DNA of 64,000 nucleotides from positions 8,543,997-8,607,996 of the forward strand of contig NC_012871.2 of the NCBI RefSeq assembly GCF_000003195.3. The letters run 5' to 3'. The DNA is from Sorghum bicolor (lineage: Eukaryota > Streptophyta > Magnoliopsida > Poales > Poaceae). Positions within the stretch are counted from its first letter, which is position 1; every line of letters starts with the position of its first letter. Position numbers and translations under genes: made by a program. Positions 36,069 through 47,900 of this stretch are shown piece by piece. The notes beneath the pieces are model-generated. The model was not told the origin of the DNA, did not search any database, and saw only the letters and a program-made list of their open reading frames with translations.

Positions 36069-36510
36069 AGAAGAATTACAATCAGCATACAAACAATAGA
36101 CGTTCTATTGTTTTTTAAATGTCAGTGCCAGTTATAACTTGGCTGTATTATATTCCACCTAGAAATAACTAAATTCCAAATTAGCACAATAAATGTTCAA
36201 TATCTATAAATGCCATCCAAATACAACTCGGATCCATGTGTAAAACAGCACATAATAACGTGGAGTCCAGCTCTAAACTAGCACAGAATTCCCCCTCACA
36301 AAAAAATCCGAAATTAACTATATTCCATGTTAACAACACCATCCTAAATATTTGCATATGCCTTCCAAATATAAGTCGAATCCAGGTATAAAATAACTCA
36401 CAGTAACATTGAATATTGCCCAGCTGTAAAATATCGCAGAATTACATACATTCAAAATTCAATCTTTGCTGATCGATCTTAGTTTCCACTTTATCCTATA
36501 TGTATGTGCC
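36069..36510. other. Upstream region of the MADS gene
   Basis: AT-rich, with two diverged copies of a phrase of about 100 bp (TATTCCA...TAAATGCCATCCAAATACAACTC near 36150-36230 and CATATGCCTTCCAAATATAAGTC near 36355-36380). No coding frame was recognised. It presumably contains the MADS promoter. Confidence 0.4.
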
Positions 36511-36518
36511 TATATAAA
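36511..36518 (+). promoter_or_regulatory. TATA box of the MADS gene
   Basis: TATATAAA lies 98 bases before the ATG at 36616. Transcription would start near 36545, which makes the upstream in-frame ATGs (36466, 36520, 36546) unlikely starts and supports 36616. Confidence 0.55.
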
Positions 36519-36615
36519 TGCTTGTACACCAATCCTGCATACTATGTCCATACCTCTAAGACTTAGCAAAAAACCAAATATTGGCATCTTCACCTTGGTG
36601 AGGGGTAAGGTAGCC

Positions 36616-37119
36616 ATGGCAAGGAGAAAAATTGAGATCAAGCCCATCGAGAATGAGAACACACGTCAGGTTTGCTTCTCCAAGCGTCGCCAGGGCCTAT
36701 TCAAGAAGGCTAGTGATATCTCCATTCTGTGTGGAGCAATGGTTGGTTCTGTTGTCTTCTCAAGCTTTGGTAAGTCATTTTCCTTCGGCCATCCATCCAT
36801 TGATGATGTTGCGAACCGATTCCTATATTCGGTTACTCATGATGGTCCTGTTTCGAGTGGTGCAAACCATGATAACAGTTTGGCTGTAACAGGTACTGTG
36901 CAAGGGCTGAATATGGAGTATTTGGAGCTGCAACAGTCTCTGGATTCTCAAAAGAAGAAAAAGGAAAGGTTGCTAGAGGCAACTAAAAAGGAAATGGGAG
37001 AACACATGATGCAGTTTTTAAATGCTAATATCTTGGAATTGGGTCTTGATGAGTTGCAAGAGTTCCAGAAGTTGCTGGAAGCAATAGATGTGTTGTCAAA
37101 CAGACGGAGAATAATATAG
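36616..37119 (+). CDS. Type I (M-alpha, AGL62-like) MADS-box transcription factor, frameshifted
   Basis: The ATG at 36616 opens with the MADS domain (residues 1-60: [40 protein letters not shown]), followed by [13 protein letters not shown], the mark of M-alpha proteins. A short coiled-coil-like region (residues about 95-150, [20 protein letters not shown]) and no K-box fit type I. There is no intron, also typical. The frame ends at 37119 after 167 residues, but the next frame continues from 37083 to 37352 with a sensible C-terminus. Either a 2-bp insertion or 1-bp loss near 37090 (GATGTGTTGTC) broke the gene, or the read has an error. The DNA-binding part is whole. Type I MADS proteins of this group act in female gametophyte and endosperm in other plants. 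Confidence 0.82.
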   Translation: MARRKIEIKPIENENTRQVCFSKRRQGLFKKASDISILCGAMVGSVVFSSFGKSFSFGHPSIDDVANRFLYSVTHDGPVSSGANHDNSLAVTGTVQGLNMEYLELQQSLDSQKKKKERLLEATKKEMGEHMMQFLNANILELGLDELQEFQKLLEAIDVLSNRRRII

Positions 37120-37352
37120 TGGTTGAAGCAAGGCAAACTGAAGGGTCAGCGATACAACAACCTATGGATATAGCTTCAGCTTTGCAGTACCAGTTTGGTG
37201 AGCACATGAGTGTCAATTCTATGGCTTTCACAGCTACTAGCTCAAGCAACAGATTCATTTATGGATTTGAGGTCAATGATCCGTTGCTTAGTGGTGGTCT
37301 CCATGATGTTTGCGGCCTGGGGAATTTCCCCTGCAACCTGAATCATGGTTGA
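37083..37352 (+). pseudogene. Out-of-frame C-terminal part of the MADS gene
   Basis: In the frame beginning at 37083 the sequence reads [17 protein letters not shown] to a stop at 37350-37352 (NFPCNLNHG). It continues the MADS protein in the style of M-alpha C-termini. With the frame restored the whole protein would be about 245 residues, a normal length for the group. Confidence 0.7.
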
Positions 37353-37473
37353 TTTCTACAAATTCAATATTTATGTTATGAATAATGTGATCAGTGATCA
37401 GATGCATGCATTGATCATTCACAATATGCATTTCGCTAGTGTTCTAGTAGTGTACCTTCACTTCTGATATTGA

Positions 37474-37889
37474 TGTTAGTCTAGGATCTCGATTACACGC
37501 TGTATGTGGATTGGATCAAAACAAGAATTGAAGATGAACACAAGTTTTCAAGGAGAACGACAGAGTGACAGCCCTCCTTTTGGCTTATGATAGATATGAG
37601 TACAATGCGCCTAACCAGCTTACAAAAGTACTTACTCACACCTCATTGACCTAGCTACATATACCTGCAACTAGGGCCACGCAACTCTGAGCGACAACCG
37701 CTCAATCACACGCTAAACTTAAGGAAAAACAAACAATGCAGATAAAACCGGAACGTGGGCGCGATCACCGCGCCCAGCAACTGCCTCCCCGCGATCACCG
37801 TGTCCAGCATCTGCTCATTCCTTATTTGGCCGCGTCATGCCACGTCCCAATCCATGTTGGTGCTCCTTGTGTCCAGGATTACGCCAACA
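37474..37889 (-). repeat. Copia-3 3' LTR
   Basis: A 416-bp repeat with TG...CA ends, matching 42236-42651 at every position I compared. It follows the polypurine tract on the minus strand. Confidence 0.95.
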
Positions 37890-37898
37890 TACTCCCCC

Positions 37899-40800
37899 CT
37901 AAGCCTGGCACACACCGAGGTCTCTGACACCGATCAGGTGACTCATGATGCCTAGCTTAACTGCTGGCATTGCCTTGGTCAACACGTCAGCCTTCTGCTC
38001 CTCAGTTCCCACTCTCTTCACCACAATCTGCCCCCTCTCAACACATTCCCTGATGAAGTGATACTTCAAATCAATATGTTTACTTCTTCCATGGAACACA
38101 GGGTTTTTCATAAGTGCAATGGCAGACTTGTTGTCAACGTAGAGAGTTACTGCCTTTGGCTCCTTCCCAGTGATTTCACTGATCAAGTTTCTCAACCACA
38201 AAGCTTGCTTTGCTGCAGCTGTGGCAGACACAAACTCAGATTCACAGGAAGACAGGGTTACTGTTTTCAGTTTCTGTGAGCACCAGGTGATCAGATTCTC
38301 ATTCAAGTAGAATGCCATCCCTCCTGTGCTTCTCCTTTCCACTGAATCCCCAGCATGATCACTATCACTGTATCCCTCTAACTTATCTGCACTCCCACCC
38401 TGGACATACACCAGCCCAAAGGTCAATGTGCCTCTCAAGTATCTCAGGATCTGCTTTACTGCCTTTGCATGCATAACTGTGGGCTTCTCCATGAATCTAC
38501 TGCAGACTCCAACTGAATAAGCTAGGTCTGGTCTGCTGTGCAGCAAGTACCTCAAGCACCCAATAACTTTTCTGTACTCTGTTGCATTCACCAGCTTTCC
38601 TCCCTCATCTTTGTTCAGAATACTACCAGGTTCCATAGGGAACTTGGTTGGATTGCAGTCACCCATCCCAAATTGCATCAAGACTTTCTTTGCATAGCCA
38701 CTTTGTTTTACAGTGATGTGATCAGAATTCTGCTCTACCTCTATGCCAAGGTAGTAGCTCAACAACCCAAGGTCTGACATCTCAAACTCTGACATCATCT
38801 GCCTTTTGAAGGTGTCTATCTGATCTGCATTTCCACCAGTCACGATGAGATCATCAACATACACTCCTATGATGACAGTGTCTGACCCTGTTCCTCTAGT
38901 GTATACTGCTTGCTCACTCAAGCATCTTCTGAAATTCAGCTTCTTCAGGCTTTTATCAAGCTTGATATTCCAAGCCCTGGGAGCTTGCCTAAGTCCATAA
39001 AGAGCCTTACTCAATTTCAACACATGTTGCTCTTTACCCTTGACTGCATAGCCTTCTGGTTGAGAAACATAGACTTCCTCCTCCAATTCCCCATGCAGAA
39101 AGGCTGACTTGACATCTAAGTGGTGGATTTTCCATCCATTATTTGCTGCAAAAGCCAATAGTAGCCTGACAGTGTCCAACCTGGCAACAGGTGCAAATAC
39201 CTCCTCAAAATCAATGCCTTCCTTCTGAACATATCCCTTTGCTACTAGTCTAGCCTTATGCTTAACCACTTCTCCCTCTGAATTTCTTTTCAATTTATAG
39301 ACCCACTTTAAGCCAATGGGCTTCTTCCCTGCAGGTAGCTTGACCAGCTCCCATGTCTCATTTTTAATAATGGACTGCATCTCCTTGTCCATTGCATCAA
39401 CCCAATCTTGATGACTTACAGCTTCTCTGTAGCAAGTTGGCTCACCTGTTTCTACTAACAGAGCCTCAACATCAGAATCAACTAGTTCAACCTCACTTGT
39501 ATTATCATACAAATCATCAAGTGTTCTGAATCTCATTGGTTCACTACTCTGAACTGTTGAAGGTGTGGAACCATTGAGCGCAGGTATTGAGTGATGTGGA
39601 GTAGAAAACCCAGCTGCTAGAATTTCTCCCAGACTGCCTGTCTGGTTTGAAACTGCAGCTGGTGACTGTGCCCAGTCTGTCACTCCATCATTCTGAACTT
39701 GTTCATCTGCAGCAGCCTGTTCAGTTGGGACTGACTGCTCCTGCTGAAACTCATCAACTCCATAGTCACTCACATATCCTGTTTCTAGCTCAACATCAAA
39801 ATCAGTTCTGATTTCACCATCAAACACTGATTCCCAGTTCCATTTTTCTTTCTCCTCAAACACTACATCCCTGCTCACAATAATCTTCTTTGTTTCAGGA
39901 TTGTAGAGTCTGCATGCTTTGCTCCCTTCTTCAGCACCAAAATAAACCAATGGCTTGCTCCTGTCATCAAGCTTCTTTGGGTGTGGTGTGGCTACTCTGG
40001 CATGAGCTACACAGCCAAACACCTTTAGATGTCCAAGACTTGGTTTTCTACCATTCCAAGCCTCATAAGGAGTTTTATCTCCCATAACTTTGGTAGGCAG
40101 TCTGTTAAGAAGGTACACAGAGTGTCTGACAGCTTCACCCCAGAACTCTCCTGGCAACTTCATACTCTTCAGCAATGCTCTAGTCATATCCAGTACAGTT
40201 CTATTTCTTCTCTCAACTACTCCATTCTGCTGTGGGGTGTATGGAGCTGTGAGCTGTCTTTTAATCCCAGCTTGTTCACATACACCTGCAAACACACCAG
40301 CTAGGAACTCTCCTCCTCTATCAGACCTGAGTGTCTTGATCCTGCACGTAGTGAAGTTTTCCACTTCTGCCTTAAACTTGACAAACATGTCACATGCCTG
40401 ATCCTTGTTCTTCAGGAAATACACCTGCATCCACCTTGAGCAGTCATCAACCAACAGCATGAAATATCTATTTCCTCCAGCTGTTGGTGGGGTGATTGGT
40501 CCACACAGATCAACATAAACTAAGTTAAGCTTCTCATCTGATTGCCACTTTGCAGCTTTGGGAAATGCAGCTCTGGTCTGTTTGGCCGACAGACAGTCAC
40601 TGCATACCTGCTCTGGATGCCTAATATCTGGCACACCAGTGGCCATCTCCTTACTAACTAACTGTTTTATTGATCTGAAATTGACATGTCCAAGTCTGCC
40701 ATGCCAAAGCCATGCCTGATCATCTATCTTTGCCATCAGACATTCTGGTTCCACAGTAGTCAATTCTATCTTGTACATTCTGTTCAAGGTTCTAGGTACC

Positions 40801-42185
40801 TTCATGATCAACCTAGCAGATTGCTTGTCTACTACTTCCAGCATATCATCATCAAGTATAATTCTATGACCCATCTCAGTCAACTGACCTAGACTCACAA
40901 GATTACTTCTAAGCTTAGGTATGTAGTAAACATTAGATAGCACCCACTGATCACCTAGTCTACCTTGAAACACAATTGTACCTCTACCAAGAATTTCAAC
41001 AGTGGAATCATCACCAAACCTCACCTTGCCATGCACTGCTCTGTCAAGGTCTCTGAACTTCTGCAGATCACCTGTCATGTGATTGCTAGCACCATTGTCA
41101 AGATACCACCATTTGCCTGTTGATTCATTCCCTTCGGACAAAAGCAATTCAGGAACAACTCTGGCCTCATTCAGATATATCCTCTGAACTCTGTCTGCCT
41201 GACAGCACTGTAGCTCGTCCGACAATACAGTTTCTGCCAGCAAAACTGCCTGTTCCTTCTCATCTCCTTTCTGACCTTCTCCCTTCTTCTCTCCAGGACA
41301 TCGATTGGCATAATGCCCATACTGGTGACATTTGAAACACTTGATGTGACTCTTGTCACTCTTCCCAGTGTCTCCTCTACCAGCACCACTACGGCCGCTG
41401 CTTCCACCGCCACGACCTCGGCCACGGCCTCTCCCGCTGCTGCCTCCTCTTCCTTTCCCAGAAGATTCACCACCAGCTCCCCGCTGTCTAGCTTCCCACT
41501 CCGCCTGCGTGAGCAACACCTGCTGATCTGCCTTCGCACCACGGTTAGACCGCCGTGTGCGCTCCTCAAACGCCTTCAGACGCCCCACCGCCTCATCAAA
41601 CGCCAACGTCTTCAGGTCGTAGAATTGCTCGATGCCTGCCACCACGGTGAGGAACCGATCTGGCACAATGTCGAACAATTTCTTCACCAACGCCGCATCA
41701 TCAAGGCTCCCCCCCAAGCTGTTGTACTGAACTGACAATGTTGACAGCTTCCCAACAACTTGGTCCAGCGGATCTGCGTCCTTCATCTCGAGCGCATCAA
41801 ATTCGCTCTTCAACGTCTGTAGCCGCGCGTCCTTGACTCGATCAGCACCCACGAATCTGGTCTTCAGTGAGTCCCAGACCTCCTTGCCGGTTTTCTTCTT
41901 GGCCACCTGCATCAGGATGTCATCAGGGATACACTGAAGCAGATTGGCCTTGATCTTCCTATCCTTCGCCTTGATCTTCGCCGCCTCGGCCGCGGACGGC
42001 GCCGCCGCTTCCGGATCTGGCTCCACGACCTCCCACTCCTCCCGATCTTCCATGATCGCCTGAACACGAATGCACCAACTGGTGTAATTCGTGTTCGTCA
42101 GAGATGGATACACCAGACGCGCTTCCCCGCCGCCGCGTGCACCATCCCCGCTCCCGCCGCCGCTTCCTCCGACGACAAGCGCCAT
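37899..42185 (-). CDS. Copia-3 gag-pol polyprotein, 1,428 residues
   Basis: One open frame encodes all Copia functions. Gag (UBN2 type) spans about 20-270, with the zinc knuckle [14 protein letters not shown] at 283-296. The protease motif [10 protein letters not shown] lies at 361-370 with DNGA in place of the commoner DTGA. The integrase has its HHCC region at about 495-531 and catalytic D559, D622 and E658 (35 residues between the last two). The reverse transcriptase spans about 945-1190 with YVDD at 1109-1112. RNase H contains YSDSDHAGD (1272-1280) and [12 protein letters not shown] (1351-1362). The stop lies just outside the 3' LTR. The protein would be cut by its own protease in virus-like particles. 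No damage is visible. Confidence 0.95.
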   Translation of the reverse strand: MALVVGGSGGGSGDGARGGGEARLVYPSLTNTNYTSWCIRVQAIMEDREEWEVVEPDPEAAAPSAAEAAKIKAKDRKIKANLLQCIPDDILMQVAKKKTGKEVWDSLKTRFVGADRVKDARLQTLKSEFDALEMKDADPLDQVVGKLSTLSVQYNSLGGSLDDAALVKKLFDIVPDRFLTVVAGIEQFYDLKTLAFDEAVGRLKAFEERTRRSNRGAKADQQVLLTQAEWEARQRGAGGESSGKGRGGSSGRGRGRGRGGGSSGRSGAGRGDTGKSDKSHIKCFKCHQYGHYANRCPGEKKGEGQKGDEKEQAVLLAETVLSDELQCCQADRVQRIYLNEARVVPELLLSEGNESTGKWWYLDNGASNHMTGDLQKFRDLDRAVHGKVRFGDDSTVEILGRGTIVFQGRLGDQWVLSNVYYIPKLRSNLVSLGQLTEMGHRIILDDDMLEVVDKQSARLIMKVPRTLNRMYKIELTTVEPECLMAKIDDQAWLWHGRLGHVNFRSIKQLVSKEMATGVPDIRHPEQVCSDCLSAKQTRAAFPKAAKWQSDEKLNLVYVDLCGPITPPTAGGNRYFMLLVDDCSRWMQVYFLKNKDQACDMFVKFKAEVENFTTCRIKTLRSDRGGEFLAGVFAGVCEQAGIKRQLTAPYTPQQNGVVERRNRTVLDMTRALLKSMKLPGEFWGEAVRHSVYLLNRLPTKVMGDKTPYEAWNGRKPSLGHLKVFGCVAHARVATPHPKKLDDRSKPLVYFGAEEGSKACRLYNPETKKIIVSRDVVFEEKEKWNWESVFDGEIRTDFDVELETGYVSDYGVDEFQQEQSVPTEQAAADEQVQNDGVTDWAQSPAAVSNQTGSLGEILAAGFSTPHHSIPALNGSTPSTVQSSEPMRFRTLDDLYDNTSEVELVDSDVEALLVETGEPTCYREAVSHQDWVDAMDKEMQSIIKNETWELVKLPAGKKPIGLKWVYKLKRNSEGEVVKHKARLVAKGYVQKEGIDFEEVFAPVARLDTVRLLLAFAANNGWKIHHLDVKSAFLHGELEEEVYVSQPEGYAVKGKEQHVLKLSKALYGLRQAPRAWNIKLDKSLKKLNFRRCLSEQAVYTRGTGSDTVIIGVYVDDLIVTGGNADQIDTFKRQMMSEFEMSDLGLLSYYLGIEVEQNSDHITVKQSGYAKKVLMQFGMGDCNPTKFPMEPGSILNKDEGGKLVNATEYRKVIGCLRYLLHSRPDLAYSVGVCSRFMEKPTVMHAKAVKQILRYLRGTLTFGLVYVQGGSADKLEGYSDSDHAGDSVERRSTGGMAFYLNENLITWCSQKLKTVTLSSCESEFVSATAAAKQALWLRNLISEITGKEPKAVTLYVDNKSAIALMKNPVFHGRSKHIDLKYHFIRECVERGQIVVKRVGTEEQKADVLTKAMPAVKLGIMSHLIGVRDLGVCQA

Positions 42186-42221
42186 GGACCTAGTCTATGA
42201 GTGGCTCCGCGTGTAATCAAA

Positions 42222-42233
42222 GCTTTGATACCA
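42222..42233 (-). other. Copia-3 primer-binding site
   Basis: TGGTATCAAAGC on the minus strand, two bases after the 5' LTR, differs by one base from the common TGGTATCAGAGC complement of initiator methionine tRNA. Confidence 0.8.
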
Positions 42234-42235
42234 GA

Positions 42236-42651
42236 TGTTAGTCTAGGATCTCGATTACACGCTGTATGTGGATTGGATCAAAACAAGAATTGAAGATGAA
42301 CACAAGTTTTCAAGGAGAACGACAGAGTGACAGCCCTCCTTTTGGCTTATGATAGATATGAGTACAATGCGCCTAACCAGCTTACAAAAGTACTTACTCA
42401 CACCTCATTGACCTAGCTACATATACCTGCAACTAGGGCCACGCAACTCTGAGCGACAACCGCTCAATCACACGCTAAACTTAAGGAAAAACAAACAATG
42501 CAGATAAAACCGGAACGTGGGCGCGATCACCGCGCCCAGCAACTGCCTCCCCGCGATCACCGTGTCCAGCATCTGCTCATTCCTTATTTGGCCGCGTCAT
42601 GCCACGTCCCAATCCATGTTGGTGCTCCTTGTGTCCAGGATTACGCCAACA
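42236..42651 (-). repeat. Copia-3 5' LTR
   Basis: The partner of 37474-37889, next to the primer-binding site. On the minus strand it should hold the promoter of the element. Confidence 0.95.
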
Positions 42652-42656
42652 ATTGA

Positions 42657-43300
42657 TTGTTGTCACCAAGATATATCCTTGACTTGTTGTGAAGATGTAA
42701 TATATCTAGGATCTGTTACCATTGGAATTCTATGTAAAACTTCATTTGTGTGGTATATTTGGTACTATAGATCGAGTCCAGTGACATGGTGATGTACCTT
42801 GCCAAAATGAGATAGCCACTGCTCTGAGATATCCCAATATTTTCAGTCCTATCTGCACATAATTCCTAGTAGTTTATGTACGTTTAGGTATTGTCCCATA
42901 CGTTACTACGGGCACGTACGGTTTGAATGAAAAACAGCGTAATAATGTAGAATTCCCATGGGATTAATGAATCCAATAATAACTTGTATGTTGCAAACAA
43001 GATAAGACATGGATTTGTATATATGATTATATAGTAGTTAAGCTCATTATATGTAAGAGAACATCACATCAAGTGAAACGTCGAACATATCAAATGACCA
43101 TGAAAAATAAACTCAAAATCTGAAAAAAAAAGGTGGACATATCAATAGATTTAACTTATCTTCTTTTATACATCTACAGTAATAGTCTTATTTGCAAACT
43201 ATTAGGGCACACCACTTTATCTTTTTTAGATGCACACTGGTAACAAACTGAAATCCCACAAGCAGAAAATATTGTACTGATACAAACATACTACTTCTGG
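42657..43300. other. Sequence between Copia-3 and the LINE, probably MADS 3' flank
   Basis: Continues the sequence broken by Copia-3, so its beginning is the downstream flank of the MADS gene. It is AT-rich and lacks coding signs or terminal repeats. Confidence 0.45.
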
Positions 43301-44671
43301 CCACCATGGAACTGAAAGCTTTGTATCATCTTCATGCCAACCTTTATCTTGGCAACCTTAGACTGGATGACACCAGGGATGTCTTTGTGACGGTACTTTG
43401 CCTCTTTCCGACACCTAAGAACATATTTTATTTTCACCCGAAAATTGTACCCTATGATGTCATTCGTTTCAAATCTTCTACCCGAAAGACAAAATTCAGG
43501 TCAAATTTGGATGGATGCCCCCAGAGGTGGAAGCTGTGATGATTTGGGCGCAGTTCATTTTGTTCGTCCTACTATTCTATTTCTAAATGAAATCCTCCAA
43601 AAATATTTCTTGGAATTTGCATGGTCTGATGAATTCTAAGACATGCCAAAATTCAGTTCGTACTTTTATGGATTCTTGCCTTGGTGAAACTGTTTGCATC
43701 CAAGAAACCAAGATGTCAGTTGTCTCTAGCGAGTCTTAATTATTAATTATGTAGAGCTTCCTGCTGTCGGGGCAAGTGGTGGAATTCTTGTTGCTTGGCG
43801 CCCGTGGCCTTGGTCTGGCCAATGCAACCATGCTCAATTCTCATTGTGTGTCTGTCCAGTTCCTTCTCAGTAATGGACAACTGTAGTGGCTCACGTGTAT
43901 ATGGCCCCACAGGGGGACACCAACAACAAAGTCCAGTTCTTAATTAGATGAACTAAGAGAAGTCAGGGCTGTTTGTCAAGGTCCATGGATCATAGGTGAT
44001 TTCAACCTCATATATACAAGATGAAGATAAGAACAACTGTAGTTTGATCCCTGCTATGATGGGCAGATTTAGCAATGTTGATCAATGATTTACTGTAAAA
44101 GGAAATTGGTTAAGCTGGATAGGGTTCTATGTTCTGGAAGCATCTTTTCTCAGATTGTTTTTCGCAAAGTGCAGGTTCACATGACTCTGACCATTGTCCT
44201 TTGGTTTTTCATTGCTGGATAATAAAGCAGGGAAGCCAAGATTCCGCTTTGAATCCTTTTGGCCTAATAAGAAAGATGATTTCCAGGGGGGTTTTGAGGC
44301 GTCATGGAATTCCACTACTGCAACTTCATGCCCCTTCGTCATGTTAAATTGGAGAGCTGGGAGCAAAAGAAAATTGGTCATGTTAACAATCAGCTGGAGA
44401 TGGCAAGGGAAATCGTTATAAATTCCCCAGGATATTTGTGATTTATCACCCAATGAGACATGGCTGGCTTAGGGATGGGGATGCCAATACCTCCTTGTTC
44501 CATCTCCATGCTCGTCACCGCAAGCATAAGAATTTCATTGGTCACTCGATTTGGGATCATCAAGTCTTCACAGATCATGATGACAATTGACAAGGCAGCA
44601 GTGATTCATCACTTGTACAGTGAGGCAGCGAGCTAATAGGTACAAATAGATATAGATAGAGTGACGTTAAC

Positions 44672-44877
44672 TGTCAGCGACCTATTCTCCAGACGTCTGT
44701 TGGTTAGCATAGGATCTGCTCCACCCTTGTATTCCAACTGTGTAACTGCTAGTGCCTAGCTTTTAGCTCAGCCGTGCATGCAGGTTAGTTAGGATTGATT
44801 GGTTAGCTGTGATCGGCAACATGTATAAACACTTGTACACTGAACATCGAATGAATTGAGCGTTTCATTCTCTTACA
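44672..44877 (+). repeat. Copia-2 5' LTR
   Basis: TGTCAGCGACC...CTCTTACA, 206 bp, with TG...CA ends, followed at once by the primer-binding site TGGTATCAGCG. Confidence 0.93.
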
Positions 44878-44934
44878 TGGTATCAGCGATTCTTCGATCC
44901 CTCCTCCCACCCACAGCTTCCGCCGCACTACGCA

Positions 44935-47900
44935 ATGGCCGGCAACTCTCTGGCCTCTGCCTCCTCCAACTCCAATCCCTTCGCTGCAGTTGCTGAGCCC
45001 GCTCCACCCTCTGCCTCCACCCTCTGCCTACTCAACATTCGCAGCCATGTCCCAGTCGTGCTCTCTGCCGACGAAGGCAATTTCAGGTAGTGGCGTTCCT
45101 CCATGGAACTCACCCTCCAAAAATTTGGTCTCCTCAGTCACATCGATGGCACTGTCGATGCCGCGGCCATGATTCACGACACCGAGTGGCTCTAGGTTGA
45201 CGCCTGCATCGTCACCTGGCTCTACCACACCATCTCCAAGGAGATCTGGAACGACGTCAACCGGCCGAACGCCCACGCCTACTCCGTCTGGATTGCGAAC
45301 ACCAGCCAATTCATCGACAACAGCCTCCAGCGCGCGGTGTACGCCCAGCAGGAGTTCCACAGCCTATACCAGGGCGCCATGGGCATCGCCGAATACTGCG
45401 GCCGCCTGAAGCATCTCGCCGACACGCTGTACAACTGCGGTGCCACCGTCTCTGACCCTGCTCTCGTCATCGACACCCTATGTGGCCTGAACAACAAGTT
45501 CAGTCAGGCGATCGCCGTCCTCACCACCATGAATCCCCCACCCACCTTCCTCTACACCAAGTCCTATCTCCTGCAGGAGGAACACCGCATTCGTCATTCT
45601 CAGCAGATGGAGGCTCTGACGGCCCTCCTTGCGGCAGCCCCGAACAACCAGGCACTTCGGCCTGCCCTCTCTTCTCCACCACCGTCTCAGCTGTCCACCA
45701 ACAACTCCAACGATCGGCGCAAGAAGAGGAAGGCCAACGATGGCCGCAACCGCCAGAACACCTCCGGCGGCCACGGTGCATCCTCCAGTGGCCCTCCGGC
45801 GCAATCTGGTGGCGCGACCCTGCCACCATGGGTGATGGCTCACAATCCGTGGCGGGGATTTGTCCAGGCGTGGCCCATGAACGCCTGGCATCCCAGCGTC
45901 CTCGGATCCAGGCCCGGCGTCCACCCCGTCTCTTCTGCATCAGCACTCCCGGCGCCGTCGCCATCGCCGGATGCCACCTTCTACGCCGGCATTCCGGGCT
46001 CACTGCCGCCCGGACTCTACACTGCCCTCAACAACATGTCTCTCAACAACACCACTGGCAGGGGCGACTGGTTCCTCAACATAGGAGCCACATAGCATAT
46101 GGCTTCCAGCTCTGGTATTCACAGTTCCCCTCTGATGCCAACTGTTCAACGTCATATTGTTGTCGGCAACGGTCAGTTCATTCCAGCTGAATGTACTGGG
46201 CAACCCACCATTCCCACTTCTTCCTCCCCCTTACAATTACGTGATGTGCTCATTGCTCCTCATCTTGTTAAGAATCTGATTTCTATTCGTGCTCTAACCC
46301 GTAATAATTCCATCTCTGTTGAATTTGATCCCTGGGTCAGTTCATTCCAGCTGAATGTACTGGGCAAGCCACCATTCCCACTTCTTCCTCCCCCTTACAA
46401 TTACGTGATGTGCTCATTGCTCCTCATCTTGTTAAGAATCTGATTTCTATTCGTGCTCTAACCTGTGATAATTCCATCTCTGTTAAATTTTATCCCTGGG
46501 GCTTCTCCATCAAGGACCTTCACACCAAGATGGTACTACTCCGATGTGATTCATCAGGCGAGCTCTATCCACTCCGTCAACTGACAACCACACCGTCGAG
46601 TCCTCCGGCTGCGCTCCTTGCCTCCAGCACCAGCGGTCTCTGGCATGCGCATCTAGGGCACCCTGGCCATGACACACTCCAACGCCTCTCTCGCTCCATT
46701 ATATTGGTTTTACCTGTTCCAAGTCTAGCCAACATACCTGTGATGCCTGTCGCCGCGGCAAACATGTACGGCTACCCTTTCGTGAGTCCAATAATGTTTC
46801 TCAATTTCCCTTTCAAATTTTGCATTGTGATGTATGGACCTCACCAATAATGAGCAATTCTGGTTTCAAATTCTATCTTGTCATTTTAGATGATTATTCA
46901 CACTATACATGGACATTCCCACTATGCCACAAATCAGATGTTCTTCCCACCCTCATTTCCTTTCATGCATTTGTTCGTACATAATTTCAGATGTCTATTA
47001 TGTGTTTCCAAACTGACAATGGCCGTGAATTTGATAACTCCGCATCCCACGCATTCTTCGCCACGCACGGCATTGCCCTTCGACACAACTGTCCATACAC
47101 GTCACAACAAAATGGACGCGTGGAACGCGTGCTTCGCACACTCAACGATGGCGTTCGTACGCTGCTGCTCCGGGCAGCTATCCCCCTTTCCTTCTGGCCT
47201 GATGCCCTTGTGGCCTCAACTTATCTCCTCAATCAGCGTCCGTGCAAACCACGTCAGTACTCTACTCCCTTTGAGCTCCTCTTGGGCACGCTACCTGACT
47301 ACAGCCACCTTCGGGTATTTGGGTGCTTATGTTACCCGAACCTCACTTCCACTGCACCACATAAACTCGCACCACGATCAGTGTGCTGCGTGTTCCTTGG
47401 CTATCCCCTTGATCAAAAAGGATACAAGTGCTATAACCTGGAAAGCAAATGTGTTATTGTCTCACGTCACGTCTATTTCAACGAGACATGTTTTTCATTT
47501 GTGCAGGGACAGACTAGTTCAGCACCAGCCCAACTGTGCACACCATGCCAGTCGGACGAGGTCCTGATCCCAGTCGAACCACGTCTGCCTCGACGCCGTG
47601 CACCACCGGCCATTCCACGCTCCCCAGTCTCTAACGTCACAGAATGACCGGCGCACGGACCTCCTCCACTGGCCTCTTCCCCGCCAACGGTCGATCCGAG
47701 TTCACGGTCTCTACATCCCGCAATGACCGGGTGCTCGGATCCTCTCCACCGGCCTCACCCGTCATGGCGCCAGCTTCCTCGCCTGCGTCCACCGCGACGC
47801 CAGCAACGCCCGCGTCCGCACCCACCGCGACATCCACGCCGCTCGACCTGCCGGAACCACCCACGGCGAACGATGACGGACCACGACCCCGACACCCGAT

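Larger units (their letters stand above)
37469..42656 (-). mobile_element. Copia-3, complete young LTR retrotransposon
   Basis: LTRs of 416 bp (37474-37889 and 42236-42651) appear identical over their full length by eye. The 5-bp duplication ATTGA flanks the element at 37469-37473 and 42652-42656. On the minus strand the 5' LTR is at the right. A primer-binding site TGGTATCAAAGC (initiator Met tRNA type, one mismatch) is at 42222-42233, and a polypurine tract TTAGGGGGGAGTA precedes the 3' LTR at 37890-37902. The polyprotein frame is uninterrupted. It lies 116 bp downstream of the MADS C-terminal frame. All signals for mobility are present. Confidence 0.96.

Noticed and set aside
42222..42233. 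A possible initiator-tRNA gene fragment near the Copia-3 LTR
   Set aside because: It is only the 12-base primer-binding site complementary to the tRNA 3' end; no cloverleaf surrounds it.
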